This document shows, in pieces, positions 27,970 to 39,473 of a stretch of 64,000 nt of DNA. This DNA is from JAKFWF01 sp963732635 (GTDB taxonomy: Bacteria > Pseudomonadota > Alphaproteobacteria > Rhizobiales > Hyphomicrobiaceae): the NCBI GenBank assembly GCA_963732635.1, contig CAVTAL010000019.1, positions 186,001 through 250,000 of the forward strand, written 5' to 3'. The notes under the pieces are model-generated. The model did not search any database, was not told where the DNA came from, and saw nothing but the letters and a program-made list of their open reading frames with translations. Made by a program: the position numbers and the translations under genes. How positions within the stretch are numbered: position 1 is the first letter of the stretch; each line of letters opens with the position of its first letter.

Positions 27970-28611
27970 TCAATCCGCCGCCGCCTGCTCCTGCGGTTTG
28001 CCCGGCGCTTCAACCGTCACCAGCGACCAGCCGCGCGTGGTTGCTTCCTGGATGCGCTGGGCGCCGGTGACCCACAGGTCCTCGCGCTTGGCGATTCTGA
28101 GGCTGCGCAAGGGCAGCGACTGCGGCTCGCAGGCAACCGACTGGGTGGTGCCGTTCTCCCGGTCGAGTTGCAGCGTCGTGCAGGCTTCCGGCTCGATCGT
28201 GACCGTCAGCGACGAGACGCCGGTCACACGTTCTCTGAGTTTGATTGGCGGCGGCTGCGAGATCTGCGTGCCGGAGTTGCGGGCACCGAACATCACCTGG
28301 CCGACGAAATCCCAGAACCCGACGAAGTGCCAGAACACGGCGCCGAGGATGAACCCGAGCAGGCTGAAACCGATCGCGGAGCCGGCGCGGCGGGCGAACG
28401 AGCGCTTCGGTGCGGCGGGCTTCGGTGCGGCCATTACTGCTTTAGCCGCCGCTATGGGCTTAACGGGCGGTGGGGTTGGCCGGATGGTGGCGGCGACCTG
28501 CACCGGCCGTTGCTGCTCAGGCCGTTGCAGGCGCGCATGCAAGGGATGACGCTCACGGTCATCGACCGCGTCCAATCCTTCCCATGTCTGTTCTGCAGTT
28601 GCCCGTCGCAT
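27970..28611 (-). CDS. Hypothetical single-pass membrane protein
   Basis: A 213-residue protein of unknown function. The first ~70 residues are Pro/Ala-rich and cytoplasmic in character; a single membrane helix (GFSLLGFILGAVFWHFVGFWDFVGQ, ~80-105) follows, then a ~100-residue presumably periplasmic part with two Cys (EACTTLQL and VACEPQS) that could form a disulfide. It ends in a Gln/Ala-rich tail. ATG 28611 is the first credible start. It lies between the unknown pair and the RNase T2 gene, all leftward, with 140 bp to the latter. Confidence 0.6.
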   Translation of the reverse strand: MRRATAEQTWEGLDAVDDRERHPLHARLQRPEQQRPVQVAATIRPTPPPVKPIAAAKAVMAAPKPAAPKRSFARRAGSAIGFSLLGFILGAVFWHFVGFWDFVGQVMFGARNSGTQISQPPPIKLRERVTGVSSLTVTIEPEACTTLQLDRENGTTQSVACEPQSLPLRSLRIAKREDLWVTGAQRIQEATTRGWSLVTVEAPGKPQEQAAAD

Positions 28612-28751
28612 CGCCGCCGCTTGTTCGGGAGAGCCCCCGAATCATTACGCGCACGACCAACGGTGGACGAATACGATGTGTCTATTCAACCGCTTGCATC
28701 AAAGCGGTGGATCAGCTTTGGCGATATCCACATATTCCGTAGGCGCGGCGA

Positions 28752-29504
28752 TCAGCCGCGCACCGGTGGGAGGTACATGCGCGGCGCGGCGCACGCCTTA
28801 CGCTGATCTTCGTTCGTGCCGCAGGCGCGATATTTCCCCCCGCGGTCGAAGCAGACCCGGACCTCCTCCAGGCGATTGCCGGGGCCGCCGCACTTGGCGA
28901 CAATCATGTCGCGCTTCAGACCGGGGTTGGCGGCAACGAAATCACCGACCAGTTCGTCCGGCGAGACGACGAAGCGCGGATCGTTGAGGTTTTGGTAGCG
29001 CTCAGGGATCTTGACCTGGTCGTGCAGCTTGCGCGCAAGATCGAAGTAGCCGTCGACGCCGAGACCGGAGCAGGTGCCGTGCTTGCGGTATTCGTGGAAC
29101 ACCAGTTTGTCGCTCGGCATGATGTCGAGCATGCGGTTGGCGACGGGACGCGGCACAAAACCACGATCCGGCGTCTGGCAATCCTGCGGCCAGCCGCGCT
29201 CGAATTGTGGCCACAGGCCGTGTAGCACGAAGGAGTATCGTTTGCCGCCGCGCGGCCGGCACTGCTGGTCGTCGGCGCGTCCACCGCGGGCGCTGTCGCA
29301 GTAGCTCGGGCTCCACGACAGCGCCACGACGTAGTAGTCGAATTTGCCGGCTTCATAGGAGCGGGTCTGGCGGCTGCCCGGGCCGCTATAACCGCCGGAG
29401 CGTTGGGCTTCGGCGGCAATGCCGGAGATGAGCGCGAAGGCCGCCGCCAGCAACATGGCCCAACGGCCCTTGCGCGAGACCTGGGGAAGCTTGAAGCGTG
29501 CCAT
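28752..29504 (-). CDS. Exported ribonuclease T2 family protein
   Basis: A 250-residue secreted endoribonuclease. A signal peptide (to about residue 34, IAAEA) is followed by the T2 fold with both catalytic segments: CAS I in SFVLHGLWPQ and CAS II in FHEYRKHGTCSG, giving the two catalytic His and the Glu/Lys. Eight Cys suggest disulfides, fitting a periplasmic enzyme like E. coli RNase I. ATG 29504 is chosen over an in-frame TTG six bases upstream. It would degrade RNA in the periplasm for nutrient salvage. Confidence 0.9.
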   Translation of the reverse strand: MARFKLPQVSRKGRWAMLLAAAFALISGIAAEAQRSGGYSGPGSRQTRSYEAGKFDYYVVALSWSPSYCDSARGGRADDQQCRPRGGKRYSFVLHGLWPQFERGWPQDCQTPDRGFVPRPVANRMLDIMPSDKLVFHEYRKHGTCSGLGVDGYFDLARKLHDQVKIPERYQNLNDPRFVVSPDELVGDFVAANPGLKRDMIVAKCGGPGNRLEEVRVCFDRGGKYRACGTNEDQRKACAAPRMYLPPVRG

Positions 29505-29555
29505 CTGCAACCTGTGTCGTTGGTGAGCGAACGAAGTACCCGGCCATTATGGCGA

Positions 29556-30956
29556 TCAGCCGGCGTTGGCAAGCCGGTCGATGATGCGGACCCAGCTGCG
29601 GGCGCCCTTTTTGAAGCTTGAAAGATTGTATTTCTCGTTCGGCGAATGAATGCGGTCGTCGTCGAGTCCGAAGCCGACCAGCAGACTGTCCATGCCGAGC
29701 GTCTCCTTGAACGACTGCACGATCGGGATCGAGCCGCCCATGCCCATCATCACAGCGGGCTTCTTCCACTCTTCCGCAAGGGCTGCCGCCGCCGCCGCGA
29801 TATAGGGCGCGGTGGTGTCGAAGGCGACCGCCGGCGAGCCGCGCACACCGATGAACTCAGCCCTACAGTCGGCGGGCAGGCGCTCCTTCACGAACGCGTG
29901 GAAGGCCTTGGTGATCTTGTTCGGGTCTTGGCCGGCGACGAGGCGGAACGTCAGCTTGGCGGACGCCTGCGACGGGATCACGGTCTTCGAGCCGGCGCCC
30001 TGATAGCCGCCGGTGATACCGTTCACCTCCGCTGTCGGCCGCGCCCACATCTGCTCGATCAGGTTAAAGCCGGTTTCACCGGCCGGCACCGACAGGCCAA
30101 TGGTTTTAAGGAAGTCCTTTCGCTCCTCGGCAAGCTTCGCCCAACTTGCACGCACGGCTTTCGATGGCATCTTGATGTTGTCGTAGAAGCCGGGAATTTT
30201 CACTTTGCCCTTGGCGTCGTGCATGTCGCCCAGAATTCGGGTCAGCACCCGGATCGGGTTGATGGCGGCGCCGCCGTAGAGGCCCGAATGGAGGTCGCGC
30301 GAGGGTCCGTGGATGATCACTTCCGTGGAGGCAAGGCCCCTCAGCATGGTCGAGATCGCCGGTGTGTCTTTGTCCCATTGACCGGTGTCGCAGACGAGCG
30401 CGAAGTCGCAGCGCAGTTCCTTGGCCGTGGTCTTGAGGAAGCCCGGCAGGCTGGGAGACCCGCACTCCTCCTCGCCCTCAAGCAGCACCGTGATTGCGAT
30501 CGGCAGTTCGCCGGTGGTCTGCTTCCAAGCCCTTGCGGCCTCGAAGAAAGTCATCAGCTGGCCTTTGTTGTCCTCGGCGCCGCGCGCGACGATGACCTTG
30601 CCATTGCCGCGTTCAGTGGCGATTCGCGGTTCGAACGGCGGGGTTGTCCACAGCTCCAGTGGATCGACCGGCTGAACGTCGTAGTGGCCGTAGAACAGCA
30701 CATGCGGCATGCCCTTCGGCACCACCCTATGGCTATGGCCGACGACCATCGGATGGCCAGTCGTTGGCCGGACGGTCGCGCTAAAGCCGATATCATTGAG
30801 GGTCGCGGCGCACCAGTCGGCTGCCGCCTTGCAGCGCTGCTTGAAGGCCGGGTCGGTGGAGATGCTGTCGATGCGCAGCAATTCGAACAGGCGGGCGAGT
30901 GCCGCCTCCTCGTTGGATTCCAGTGTCTTCAGGACGGCAGGCAGATGGTTCGACAT
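29556..30956 (-). CDS. M20 family metallopeptidase (dipeptidase)
   Basis: A 466-residue di-zinc peptidase of the M20 family. Metal ligands and catalytic residues are in VLFYGHYDVQP, GAEDNKGQ and LEGEEECGSPSL; the dimerisation domain includes RDLHSGLYGG, and the last His ligand lies near DDDRIHSPNEKY. It hydrolyses dipeptides or related amides in the cytoplasm, since no signal peptide is present. ATG 30956 is chosen because the family-like N-terminus begins there; the frame is open 14 codons further. It is divergent from ppdK. Confidence 0.93.
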   Translation of the reverse strand: MSNHLPAVLKTLESNEEAALARLFELLRIDSISTDPAFKQRCKAAADWCAATLNDIGFSATVRPTTGHPMVVGHSHRVVPKGMPHVLFYGHYDVQPVDPLELWTTPPFEPRIATERGNGKVIVARGAEDNKGQLMTFFEAARAWKQTTGELPIAITVLLEGEEECGSPSLPGFLKTTAKELRCDFALVCDTGQWDKDTPAISTMLRGLASTEVIIHGPSRDLHSGLYGGAAINPIRVLTRILGDMHDAKGKVKIPGFYDNIKMPSKAVRASWAKLAEERKDFLKTIGLSVPAGETGFNLIEQMWARPTAEVNGITGGYQGAGSKTVIPSQASAKLTFRLVAGQDPNKITKAFHAFVKERLPADCRAEFIGVRGSPAVAFDTTAPYIAAAAAALAEEWKKPAVMMGMGGSIPIVQSFKETLGMDSLLVGFGLDDDRIHSPNEKYNLSSFKKGARSWVRIIDRLANAG

Positions 30957-31150
30957 CGATCGATCTCGTGAGCTTGAGCGGTTGAGTCCGGCCGGCACAG
31001 TGCGAGGGGGGAGGTGGGGCTGTCAAAGGCAAACAACAGGCACCGTTTTGACCGAGCGGCATCTTGCCGTTTGATCAGCCGGGCACGCGCGCGCTAAGGA
31101 GCGACTGAGATTCGCCAGCAGGCTTCGCGCGATCTCTGGGAGATACACCG

Positions 31151-33853
<2,703 letters not shown>

Positions 33854-33868
<15 letters not shown>

Positions 33869-33884
33869 TCCGCCTTCATGTTTT
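33854..33884 (+). terminator. Weak terminator-like hairpin at the end of ppdK
   Basis: ATGAAGG (33854-33860) and CCTTCAT (33873-33879) pair perfectly around a 12-nt loop that contains the ppdK stop codon, followed by GTTTT. The stem is short and only moderately G+C-rich, so termination may be partial. Confidence 0.4.
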
Positions 33885-33932
33885 GGATTGCGGTGATGCA
33901 TCAAAAATGATACACTTTTCGAAGGTGCAGCT

Positions 33933-34277
33933 TTGCCGGCGAAACGGTTAGTCGTCTTCTTTTACAAGTCGTCCAGCGGCCGGGAGCCGGTGAGGGATTG
34001 GTTGCTGGAGCTTGACCGGGAGGATAGGCGAGAAATCGGCAGCGATATTTTAGCCGTTCAAAGAGGATGGCCGTTGGGACTGCCGTTGTGCCGATCGCTG
34101 GGCAATGGGTTGTGGGAGGTTCGCAGCCAGTTGCCGAGCCGACGAATTGCCCGCGTGATTTTTGCCTTTTTCGCAGCGGATATCATCCTGCTTCATGGGT
34201 TCATCAAGAAGACGCAGAAGACACCACGCAGTGAAATCGAGCTGGCCTTGTCGAGGTTGAAGGAGATCACCGGATGA
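33933..34277 (+). CDS. HigB/Gp49-type toxin (RelE superfamily)
   Basis: A 114-residue protein of the phage-derived Gp49-like/HigB toxin family: SSSGREPVRDWLLELDREDRREI near the N-terminus, then LPLCRSLGNGLWEVRSQLPSRRIARVIF and the HGFIKKTQKTP box typical of the family. These are ribosome-dependent mRNA interferases. The start is TTG 33933, preceded by GAAGG; no ATG is available in the right place. It overlaps the antitoxin gene by 4 bp. A palindrome TGATGCATCA (33894-33903) lies just upstream and may be the operator. Confidence 0.88.
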   Translation: MPAKRLVVFFYKSSSGREPVRDWLLELDREDRREIGSDILAVQRGWPLGLPLCRSLGNGLWEVRSQLPSRRIARVIFAFFAADIILLHGFIKKTQKTPRSEIELALSRLKEITG

Positions 34278-34558
34278 CCCGGCACAAGCATCGCGGCTCT
34301 AACTTTGAGGCGTTCCTGGCTGCGGACGGCCTGTTGGAAGATGCCGAGGCCACGGCAACGAAGAAGGTGATCGCGGCCCAGATCGCTCAAGCGATGAAGC
34401 AGAAGGGTCTGACCAAGACGGCTTTCGCCGCCGAGATGCATACCACGCGCGCGCAACTCGATCGATTGCTCGATCCAAACAGCGACAGCGTTACCCTGGC
34501 CACGCTGAAGCGTGCCGCCAAGGCATTGGGCAAGACTTTGAAACTCGAATTGGCGTGA
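34274..34558 (+). CDS. HigA-type antitoxin, helix-turn-helix protein
   Basis: A 94-residue XRE/HTH_37-type antitoxin. The helix-turn-helix lies at about residues 35-85 (IAQAMKQKGLTKTAFAAEMHTTRAQLDRLLD, then LATLKRAAKALGK). It would neutralise the toxin encoded just upstream and repress the shared promoter. The ATG overlaps the toxin stop (34274-34277), giving coupling. Toxin-first order is typical of higBA systems. Confidence 0.9.
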   Translation: MTRHKHRGSNFEAFLAADGLLEDAEATATKKVIAAQIAQAMKQKGLTKTAFAAEMHTTRAQLDRLLDPNSDSVTLATLKRAAKALGKTLKLELA

Positions 34559-34573
34559 GCCGAAGCTGATTGA

Positions 34574-34792
34574 TCAAGAAGCCCCCGCCGCATCTTCTTC
34601 GTCGAGGGTCGGTTGGCGCTTCTTGGGCCCCTGGTTCTTCGACAGCACCAGCAACACTAGCAGCATCGGCGGGAACACGAACGACCAGGCGGCCCAGAAC
34701 GAGTGGTCGCGGCGCTTGATGCCGGCCAGGACGCCGGCGGCGATGGCTGAACCGATAGCGACCACGCCCCAGATGGCAATCCATTTCAGCAT
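34574..34792 (-). CDS. Small membrane protein
   Basis: A 72-residue hypothetical protein with two hydrophobic helices (IAIWGVVAIGSAIAAGVLAG and FPPMLLVLLVLS) and a charged C-terminal tail ending LDEEDAAGAS. ATG 34792 is chosen because the hydrophobic N-terminus begins there; the upstream extension is not family-like. It is convergent with the antitoxin gene (16 bp apart). I do not recognise the family. Confidence 0.55.
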   Translation of the reverse strand: MLKWIAIWGVVAIGSAIAAGVLAGIKRRDHSFWAAWSFVFPPMLLVLLVLSKNQGPKKRQPTLDEEDAAGAS

Positions 34793-34922
34793 CGTCGTTA
34801 CTCCCAGGTGCCGCCAAATCGCGCGACCTGCAGTCTCACGTCCACAATTGGTATGCAACTGTGGCGGAAACAAGCATGCGGAATATCCAATAAATGGTTG
34901 GAATGCCATTAAATATCAAGGT

Positions 34923-36458
34923 TCAATTGGCCGGGCATGCAATTGGGCCCGCAGCTTGGGCTGGTGGCACGAGCACCGCGACGGCCTCGAACCAGGGGCC
35001 GGCTGCCCCGAGGTAGGTGACGCGTTGTTTCAACTGGCAGGTGACCGCGCGGCCGCCAGCGTGTCGAAGGGCATTGGCCGTACATACGCTATCGCCCTTC
35101 CGACACAGCGCGACAAATCCGGAACCAACCACAGCGGCCGGGTCGATCCAAGGCGCGTGGGTGGGATTGAAGCTCGGCCACGCCTGCGGGTGATCGGGTG
35201 AAAAGATGATTGCGGCCGACGCTAGCCGCTGATCGCCGGCGACGAGGGGCAACGGGGTAGTCACACCCGCCCGCCAGGTGGCGGTGATGCTTTCGGCGAT
35301 GTCGCGACGCGGTTCGGAGATGCCGTCGGCGCCGCGTGCCAATGCCATCCGCATCGCAAGTTGACCACCGATCGCGAGGCTCAGCACCAGGATGGCCGCG
35401 ACCATCGTGGCGCGCTTCATGGCCTCGCGCGAAGGCTGACCGATCCGCGCCGCCAGCACCGCCGGCAGGCACACGAACAATGGCATTGCCCAGGCGATGG
35501 CGCCGCGCAGGTTGAAGAATGTCGTCAGCACCACCGTCAGTATGTAGGGCAAAATCGCCAGTATCAGGATTTCGCGCTCAAACCGGTGTGGTCGGCCGGA
35601 TGCCGGCATGATCCGGCCAAAGCGGTGGAACAACCATGCCGCCAAGGCCATTGGTGCCAAGATTAGCGGCGTCTGGATCGCGAACGACAATGCCATCAAC
35701 GGGCCGCGCTTGGTGTCGACGATGCCGGTCGAGGCGGTGCCAAAGGCATAGGCCAGCGACGAGGCCCGGTGATCGAGCATCCACAGCGCGTGCGGCAGCA
35801 TTGCGAGCCCAAACACGCCGACTGCCACGTAGGGTGCGGGCCCGCGGTAGAACGTCTGGGCACGAGGGAGCCTTGCAAACGACGCGATCAGGCAGGCGAC
35901 CAGCAGCAGCCCGGTGTAGTACTTGGTCAGCATTGCCGCCGCCGCCGCGAGGCCGAACAACGCGCCGCGTATAGCGGTCGGCCGATCGATCGCCCGCAAA
36001 AATGCCAGCGTCGTCAGCGGCCACAATGAAATCAGCGCTGAGTTGTGGTTGAGCTTGACGGCCATGCCAGTGGCGTAGGGGACGGCCGCCAGCAGTAGTA
36101 CGGCGACAACGCCGCTCGTGCGATCGTCGCCTGTGCCGGCCATCGAGGCGATCCGCCATACTGCCCAGGCGCATGCAGTCATGTTGAGGGCGGTCAAGAT
36201 CGACAGGCCGGCCGCGCTCATTGGCACGACTTCGAACCATAGGCGGGACACCCAAGGCAAAAATGGCGGATGCTTCCAGAAGCCGGCTGACCAGCCGCTG
36301 TTGCCCCACATCACCACCTCGGTGGTGTCGTGATGGATGAAGCCGGGTAGTCGCAAACCGAGTGTTATCACCAGCGCGCCGCAGAACACCGCCGCCATGA
36401 GCGGGGCGGCGGACATGGAGGTGGTGCGGAGCAACGCTGGCGCGGCAACTGTGGTCAT
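34923..36458 (-). CDS. Glycosyltransferase family 39/ArnT-like membrane protein
   Basis: A 511-residue polytopic protein of the PMT/ArnT superfamily, which moves sugars from polyprenyl-phosphate donors to lipid A or protein on the periplasmic side. The first external loop holds the acidic motif (IHHDTTEVVMWGNSGWSAGFWKHPPFLPWV) and the loop with KLNHNSALI follows; about ten membrane helices are apparent. The C-terminal periplasmic part has four Cys in the last 80 residues. The neighbours give no hint of the acceptor. Confidence 0.8.
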   Translation of the reverse strand: MTTVAAPALLRTTSMSAAPLMAAVFCGALVITLGLRLPGFIHHDTTEVVMWGNSGWSAGFWKHPPFLPWVSRLWFEVVPMSAAGLSILTALNMTACAWAVWRIASMAGTGDDRTSGVVAVLLLAAVPYATGMAVKLNHNSALISLWPLTTLAFLRAIDRPTAIRGALFGLAAAAAMLTKYYTGLLLVACLIASFARLPRAQTFYRGPAPYVAVGVFGLAMLPHALWMLDHRASSLAYAFGTASTGIVDTKRGPLMALSFAIQTPLILAPMALAAWLFHRFGRIMPASGRPHRFEREILILAILPYILTVVLTTFFNLRGAIAWAMPLFVCLPAVLAARIGQPSREAMKRATMVAAILVLSLAIGGQLAMRMALARGADGISEPRRDIAESITATWRAGVTTPLPLVAGDQRLASAAIIFSPDHPQAWPSFNPTHAPWIDPAAVVGSGFVALCRKGDSVCTANALRHAGGRAVTCQLKQRVTYLGAAGPWFEAVAVLVPPAQAAGPIACPAN

Positions 36459-36529
36459 GGGCCCTGACGGTCGCGATCGGGCCTTCTGGCCGTTGCGCCA
36501 GCTATAGCGAACGCAGCCTCAAGACAAGT

Positions 36530-37531
36530 CTATCCATGTTGGGCGTGGACACGGACGCCGGGAGCCGGCCGCTCCATCAGCACTTCGTGGCGGAAGCGGA
36601 ACAGCTTGGCCGGTCGACCGCCAGTCTTGGCCCGAACCTCGCCGGTCGGCTCCACGAGGCCAGCGCTTTCGACGAGGCGACGGAAGTTCTGCTTGTGCAG
36701 GTGGGGACCGAGGATCGCCTCGACCGTCTTCTGCAATTCGAACAGCGTGAACTCAGGCTCCATCAACTCGAATATGACGGGGCGAGTCTTAAGCTTTGTA
36801 CGCAGGGCGCCAATCGCGTTCGCGAGGACCCGGGCATGGTCCGCGCGCAGGCTGCGTGGCGACAGGCTGTTGTCGTCGAGCAGTCCGGATTCAGACAGCA
36901 GTTCGTAGCGGTCGGCGACACGTTCCTCATTCCAGGGCGTGCGATCGAGACCGAATGCCATGCGAACGCGGTCGGTGCGCGAAAGCATGTGGCTCGGATC
37001 GGCTGCCGCCGTGGCGCCGATGGCCCATTCGCGCAGGCGCGGCGCGATTGTTTCGGCCAGGATTGGCGGCCGGCCTTCACGCCAGTCTTCCCAGGGCAGA
37101 TACTCGTACCAGCTGCGCCAGCTCGTGCCCGCCGGCGCGGCACACGTTGCCCGCGTCAAGGCCAGATAGCCGATGGCGAGGCCGCTGGAATGATCGGCGA
37201 AGGCGAGAAGTTGTTCGGCGTGGCCGAGCACCAAGCCTGTTTGCGCCGCGACACCACTGCGCAGGCAAGCGTCGAGCGAGGGGTCGCCAGTGGCCTGATA
37301 CTGTGTTGACGGCAGCATGTCGTGGGTGCCGTTGGCGGTCGCGAGCACCATCGGCGCATCGTGTCTGATGGCGATCAGCGCGGCGGTCAGGCTGATGCCC
37401 GATGACGGCGCGGGCGAAGTGGCGGCGCCGTGGCTGTCATTGACAGCTCTGAGCGCCATGGTGCGAGTGGTTGGATGATCCTCGGCCGTGCGGCGGGCGC
37501 TGGCGATTATCGGCTTCATGTCTGCTGGCAT
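36530..37531 (-). CDS. NrtR-like NUDIX transcriptional regulator
   Basis: A 333-residue protein. Residues ~40-200 are NUDIX-like with a degenerate box (GDPSLDACLRSGVAAQTGL lacks the REUxEE catalytic core), so it probably binds but does not cleave its ligand. The C-terminal part is the NrtR-type winged helix (FTLFELQKTVEAILG, QNFRRLVESAGLVEPTG, TGGRPAKLFRF). NrtR proteins sense ADP-ribose and repress NAD metabolism genes, but no NAD gene is adjacent, so the target is unknown. ATG 37531 is chosen. The phosphatase gene ends 80 bp upstream. Confidence 0.82.
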   Translation of the reverse strand: MPADMKPIIASARRTAEDHPTTRTMALRAVNDSHGAATSPAPSSGISLTAALIAIRHDAPMVLATANGTHDMLPSTQYQATGDPSLDACLRSGVAAQTGLVLGHAEQLLAFADHSSGLAIGYLALTRATCAAPAGTSWRSWYEYLPWEDWREGRPPILAETIAPRLREWAIGATAAADPSHMLSRTDRVRMAFGLDRTPWNEERVADRYELLSESGLLDDNSLSPRSLRADHARVLANAIGALRTKLKTRPVIFELMEPEFTLFELQKTVEAILGPHLHKQNFRRLVESAGLVEPTGEVRAKTGGRPAKLFRFRHEVLMERPAPGVRVHAQHG

Positions 37532-37610
37532 GCGTGCCTCCGTTGGACCTGCCGGTTACGGAGTGATCATGGCGATTTTGGGAAAGCCAGTATTTCCAGT
37601 GACTATAAAC

Positions 37611-38168
37611 TCAGCGCGAGAATCTGCTCTGAATGGAGAAAGGAGTGCCGGCGAGTGCCGCCTTGCCCTCACCGATCGAACGAACCGCGTCGACCATGCG
37701 GCCTTTGCGGCCGAGCGTGTCATCGGCGATCTCGACCATCAGCCGGTTCGGCGTCGCCGTCGACGAGGCCTTGCGAATACTCCAGGCGATATCGCTCTCG
37801 AGGCCATCGTCGTTCAAGGCGCATAACGAAATGAACGCGGCCGCTGTCGAGCGGCTAATGCCCGCCCAGCAATGGATTACGAGCGGCGCGGCGTGGTCCC
37901 AGTCACGGGCGAAACGCAGGATTTCATCGATGTGCTCAGGCTGGGCATGGACGAGGCCCGCCTGCGGCATCGCAATGTCGTTGATCAGGATCTTGAGGTG
38001 CCGGCCCGGTCCGATCAGGCTAGGCGTTTCGACCGGCGTCAGCGCGTTGATCACCGTCATCAGATGCGATGCGCCGGCCCCGGTCACAACCTCGTGAATG
38101 GCCGCCAGCGGGCAGACGTGGACGCTGGTCGATGGCCGAGCCATGGCAACTGGTCGCGTGGCGTTCAT
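37611..38168 (-). CDS. Tyrosine/dual-specificity phosphatase-like protein
   Basis: A 185-residue protein with the Cys-x5-Arg phosphatase loop HCWAGISRS. The upstream DIAMPQAGLVHAQPEHIDEIL region could carry the general acid Asp. It resembles a group of alphaproteobacterial protein-tyrosine-phosphatase-like proteins. ATG 38168 or 38144 could be the start. It lies between the HD-domain hydrolase and the NrtR-like regulator on the same strand, so the three may be co-transcribed. Confidence 0.8.
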   Translation of the reverse strand: MNATRPVAMARPSTSVHVCPLAAIHEVVTGAGASHLMTVINALTPVETPSLIGPGRHLKILINDIAMPQAGLVHAQPEHIDEILRFARDWDHAAPLVIHCWAGISRSTAAAFISLCALNDDGLESDIAWSIRKASSTATPNRLMVEIADDTLGRKGRMVDAVRSIGEGKAALAGTPFSIQSRFSR

Positions 38169-38230
38169 GTCGGTCGGGCTTTGCTTTCGAACAGGCGCTT
38201 GTGGAACCTACAATTGCCCCCAAGTGGTGG

Positions 38231-38863
38231 CTATTGCAAGCCGGCGGCGCGGGCGAGGTTACGGAAGCGCAGCAGAAAGAGCTGCTGCACTTCGTCGGCG
38301 GGGCTTGGCCGCAAGGTACCCAGGGCGGCTGCGAGGGATGCGGGTAGATCGGGCGGTACACCAAAAAAGCGCTGGGCCTCCTCGACCGCGAAGCCGGCGA
38401 GCCGTGTCGCCTCGAAGAACGCGGCGACAGTGTCGGCGGCCTTGATCTGCAAGGTGACGTCGGCAGGCAATTCGGGCGGCAGTAAATAGCGGCGGTGGAT
38501 TGCGGCCAGCAGGCGCAATTCGAAGGCCTTGTAGTCGAGCCCGATTGCCGCCTTGAACGGGCTGATCAGATCGCCGATCACATACTCAGGCGCGTCGTGC
38601 AGCAGGCTCGCCAGTTGCCAGCGCGGGGCGGTTCCTGGCTGCATCGCACTGAAGATCGCTTCGACGATCAGTGAATGTTGCGCCACCGAGAAGGCGTGAT
38701 CGCCCTTCGTCTGGCCGTTCCAGCGGGCGACGCGGGCAAGACCGTGGACGATGTCATCAATCTCGATGTCGGCGGGCGCCGGATCGAGCAGGTCGAGGCG
38801 GCGGCCTGAGAGCATGCGCTGCCAGGCGCGCGGCTTGCCGCTTTCAGTGTCAGCTTTGGCCAT
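38231..38863 (-). CDS. HD-domain hydrolase, YfbR-like
   Basis: A 210-residue protein of the HD superfamily. The metal-binding residues are HSLIVE and LLHDAPEYVIGDL, with a later KAADTVAAFFEA Asp. Relatives such as YfbR hydrolyse 5'-deoxynucleoside monophosphates, so a nucleotidase role is likely but not proven. It begins 5 bp after the stop of tag upstream on the minus strand, so it belongs to the ygfZ-tag transcription unit. Confidence 0.82.
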   Translation of the reverse strand: MAKADTESGKPRAWQRMLSGRRLDLLDPAPADIEIDDIVHGLARVARWNGQTKGDHAFSVAQHSLIVEAIFSAMQPGTAPRWQLASLLHDAPEYVIGDLISPFKAAIGLDYKAFELRLLAAIHRRYLLPPELPADVTLQIKAADTVAAFFEATRLAGFAVEEAQRFFGVPPDLPASLAAALGTLRPSPADEVQQLFLLRFRNLARAAGLQ

Positions 38864-38867
38864 GGTT

Positions 38868-39473
38868 CTACTTCGGCGGTTTGAATTTCTTCATCAGGGC
38901 GCAACACGCGTCGTGGCGGTGACACGAGATCAGATGATCGTTGACCATGCCGGACGACTGCATGAAGGCGTACATCGTGGTCGGGCCGACGAAACGGAAG
39001 CCTTCAGCCTTCAGCGCCTTCGATATGCGCTTCGAGAGTTCGGTCTCGGCCGGGATGTCGCCATGCTTTGCGGGCTGGTTGATCTGCGGCTGGCCGTCGA
39101 GGAAGCCCCACAGGAACGACGCGAGCGACTGCCGGTCGACGAGTTTCAGGTAGGCGCGGGCATTGTCGATCGTGGCCTCGATCTTGAGGCGATTCCGCAC
39201 GATCCCGGCATCGGCCATCAGCCGCGCCTTGTCGGCGTCCGTGTAGCGGGCGATCTTCTCGGCGTCGAAGTCGTCAAAGGCGCGACGGAAGTTGTCACGT
39301 TTCTTCAAAATCGTGATCCACGACAGGCCGGACTGGAAGCCTTCCAGGATCATTTTTTCGAACAAGTCGACATCGCGGGTCTTCGGCACGCCCCACTCGG
39401 TGTCGTGGTAGTGCTCGTAGATCGGGTCTTCAATGCCGCCCCAGGTGCAGCGAATTGGTTCTGGCTGGTTCAC
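38868..39473 (-). CDS. tag: DNA-3-methyladenine glycosylase I
   Basis: A 201-residue base-excision repair enzyme that removes 3-methyladenine. Family motifs are CTWGG...YHDTEWGVP, the FQSGLSWITILKKR helix, FVGPTTMYAFMQSSGMVNDH and the zinc-binding Cys/His tail (CHRHDACC). The start is GTG 39473, which overlaps the ygfZ stop as GTGA; a longer in-frame ORF to 39572 is antisense noise. The coupling places it in one operon with ygfZ and the HD hydrolase. Confidence 0.93.
   Translation of the reverse strand: MNQPEPIRCTWGGIEDPIYEHYHDTEWGVPKTRDVDLFEKMILEGFQSGLSWITILKKRDNFRRAFDDFDAEKIARYTDADKARLMADAGIVRNRLKIEATIDNARAYLKLVDRQSLASFLWGFLDGQPQINQPAKHGDIPAETELSKRISKALKAEGFRFVGPTTMYAFMQSSGMVNDHLISCHRHDACCALMKKFKPPK

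Noticed and set aside
29646..30971. 441-codon plus-strand ORF opposite the M20 peptidase
   Set aside because: Shadow of a real gene; no recognisable domains.
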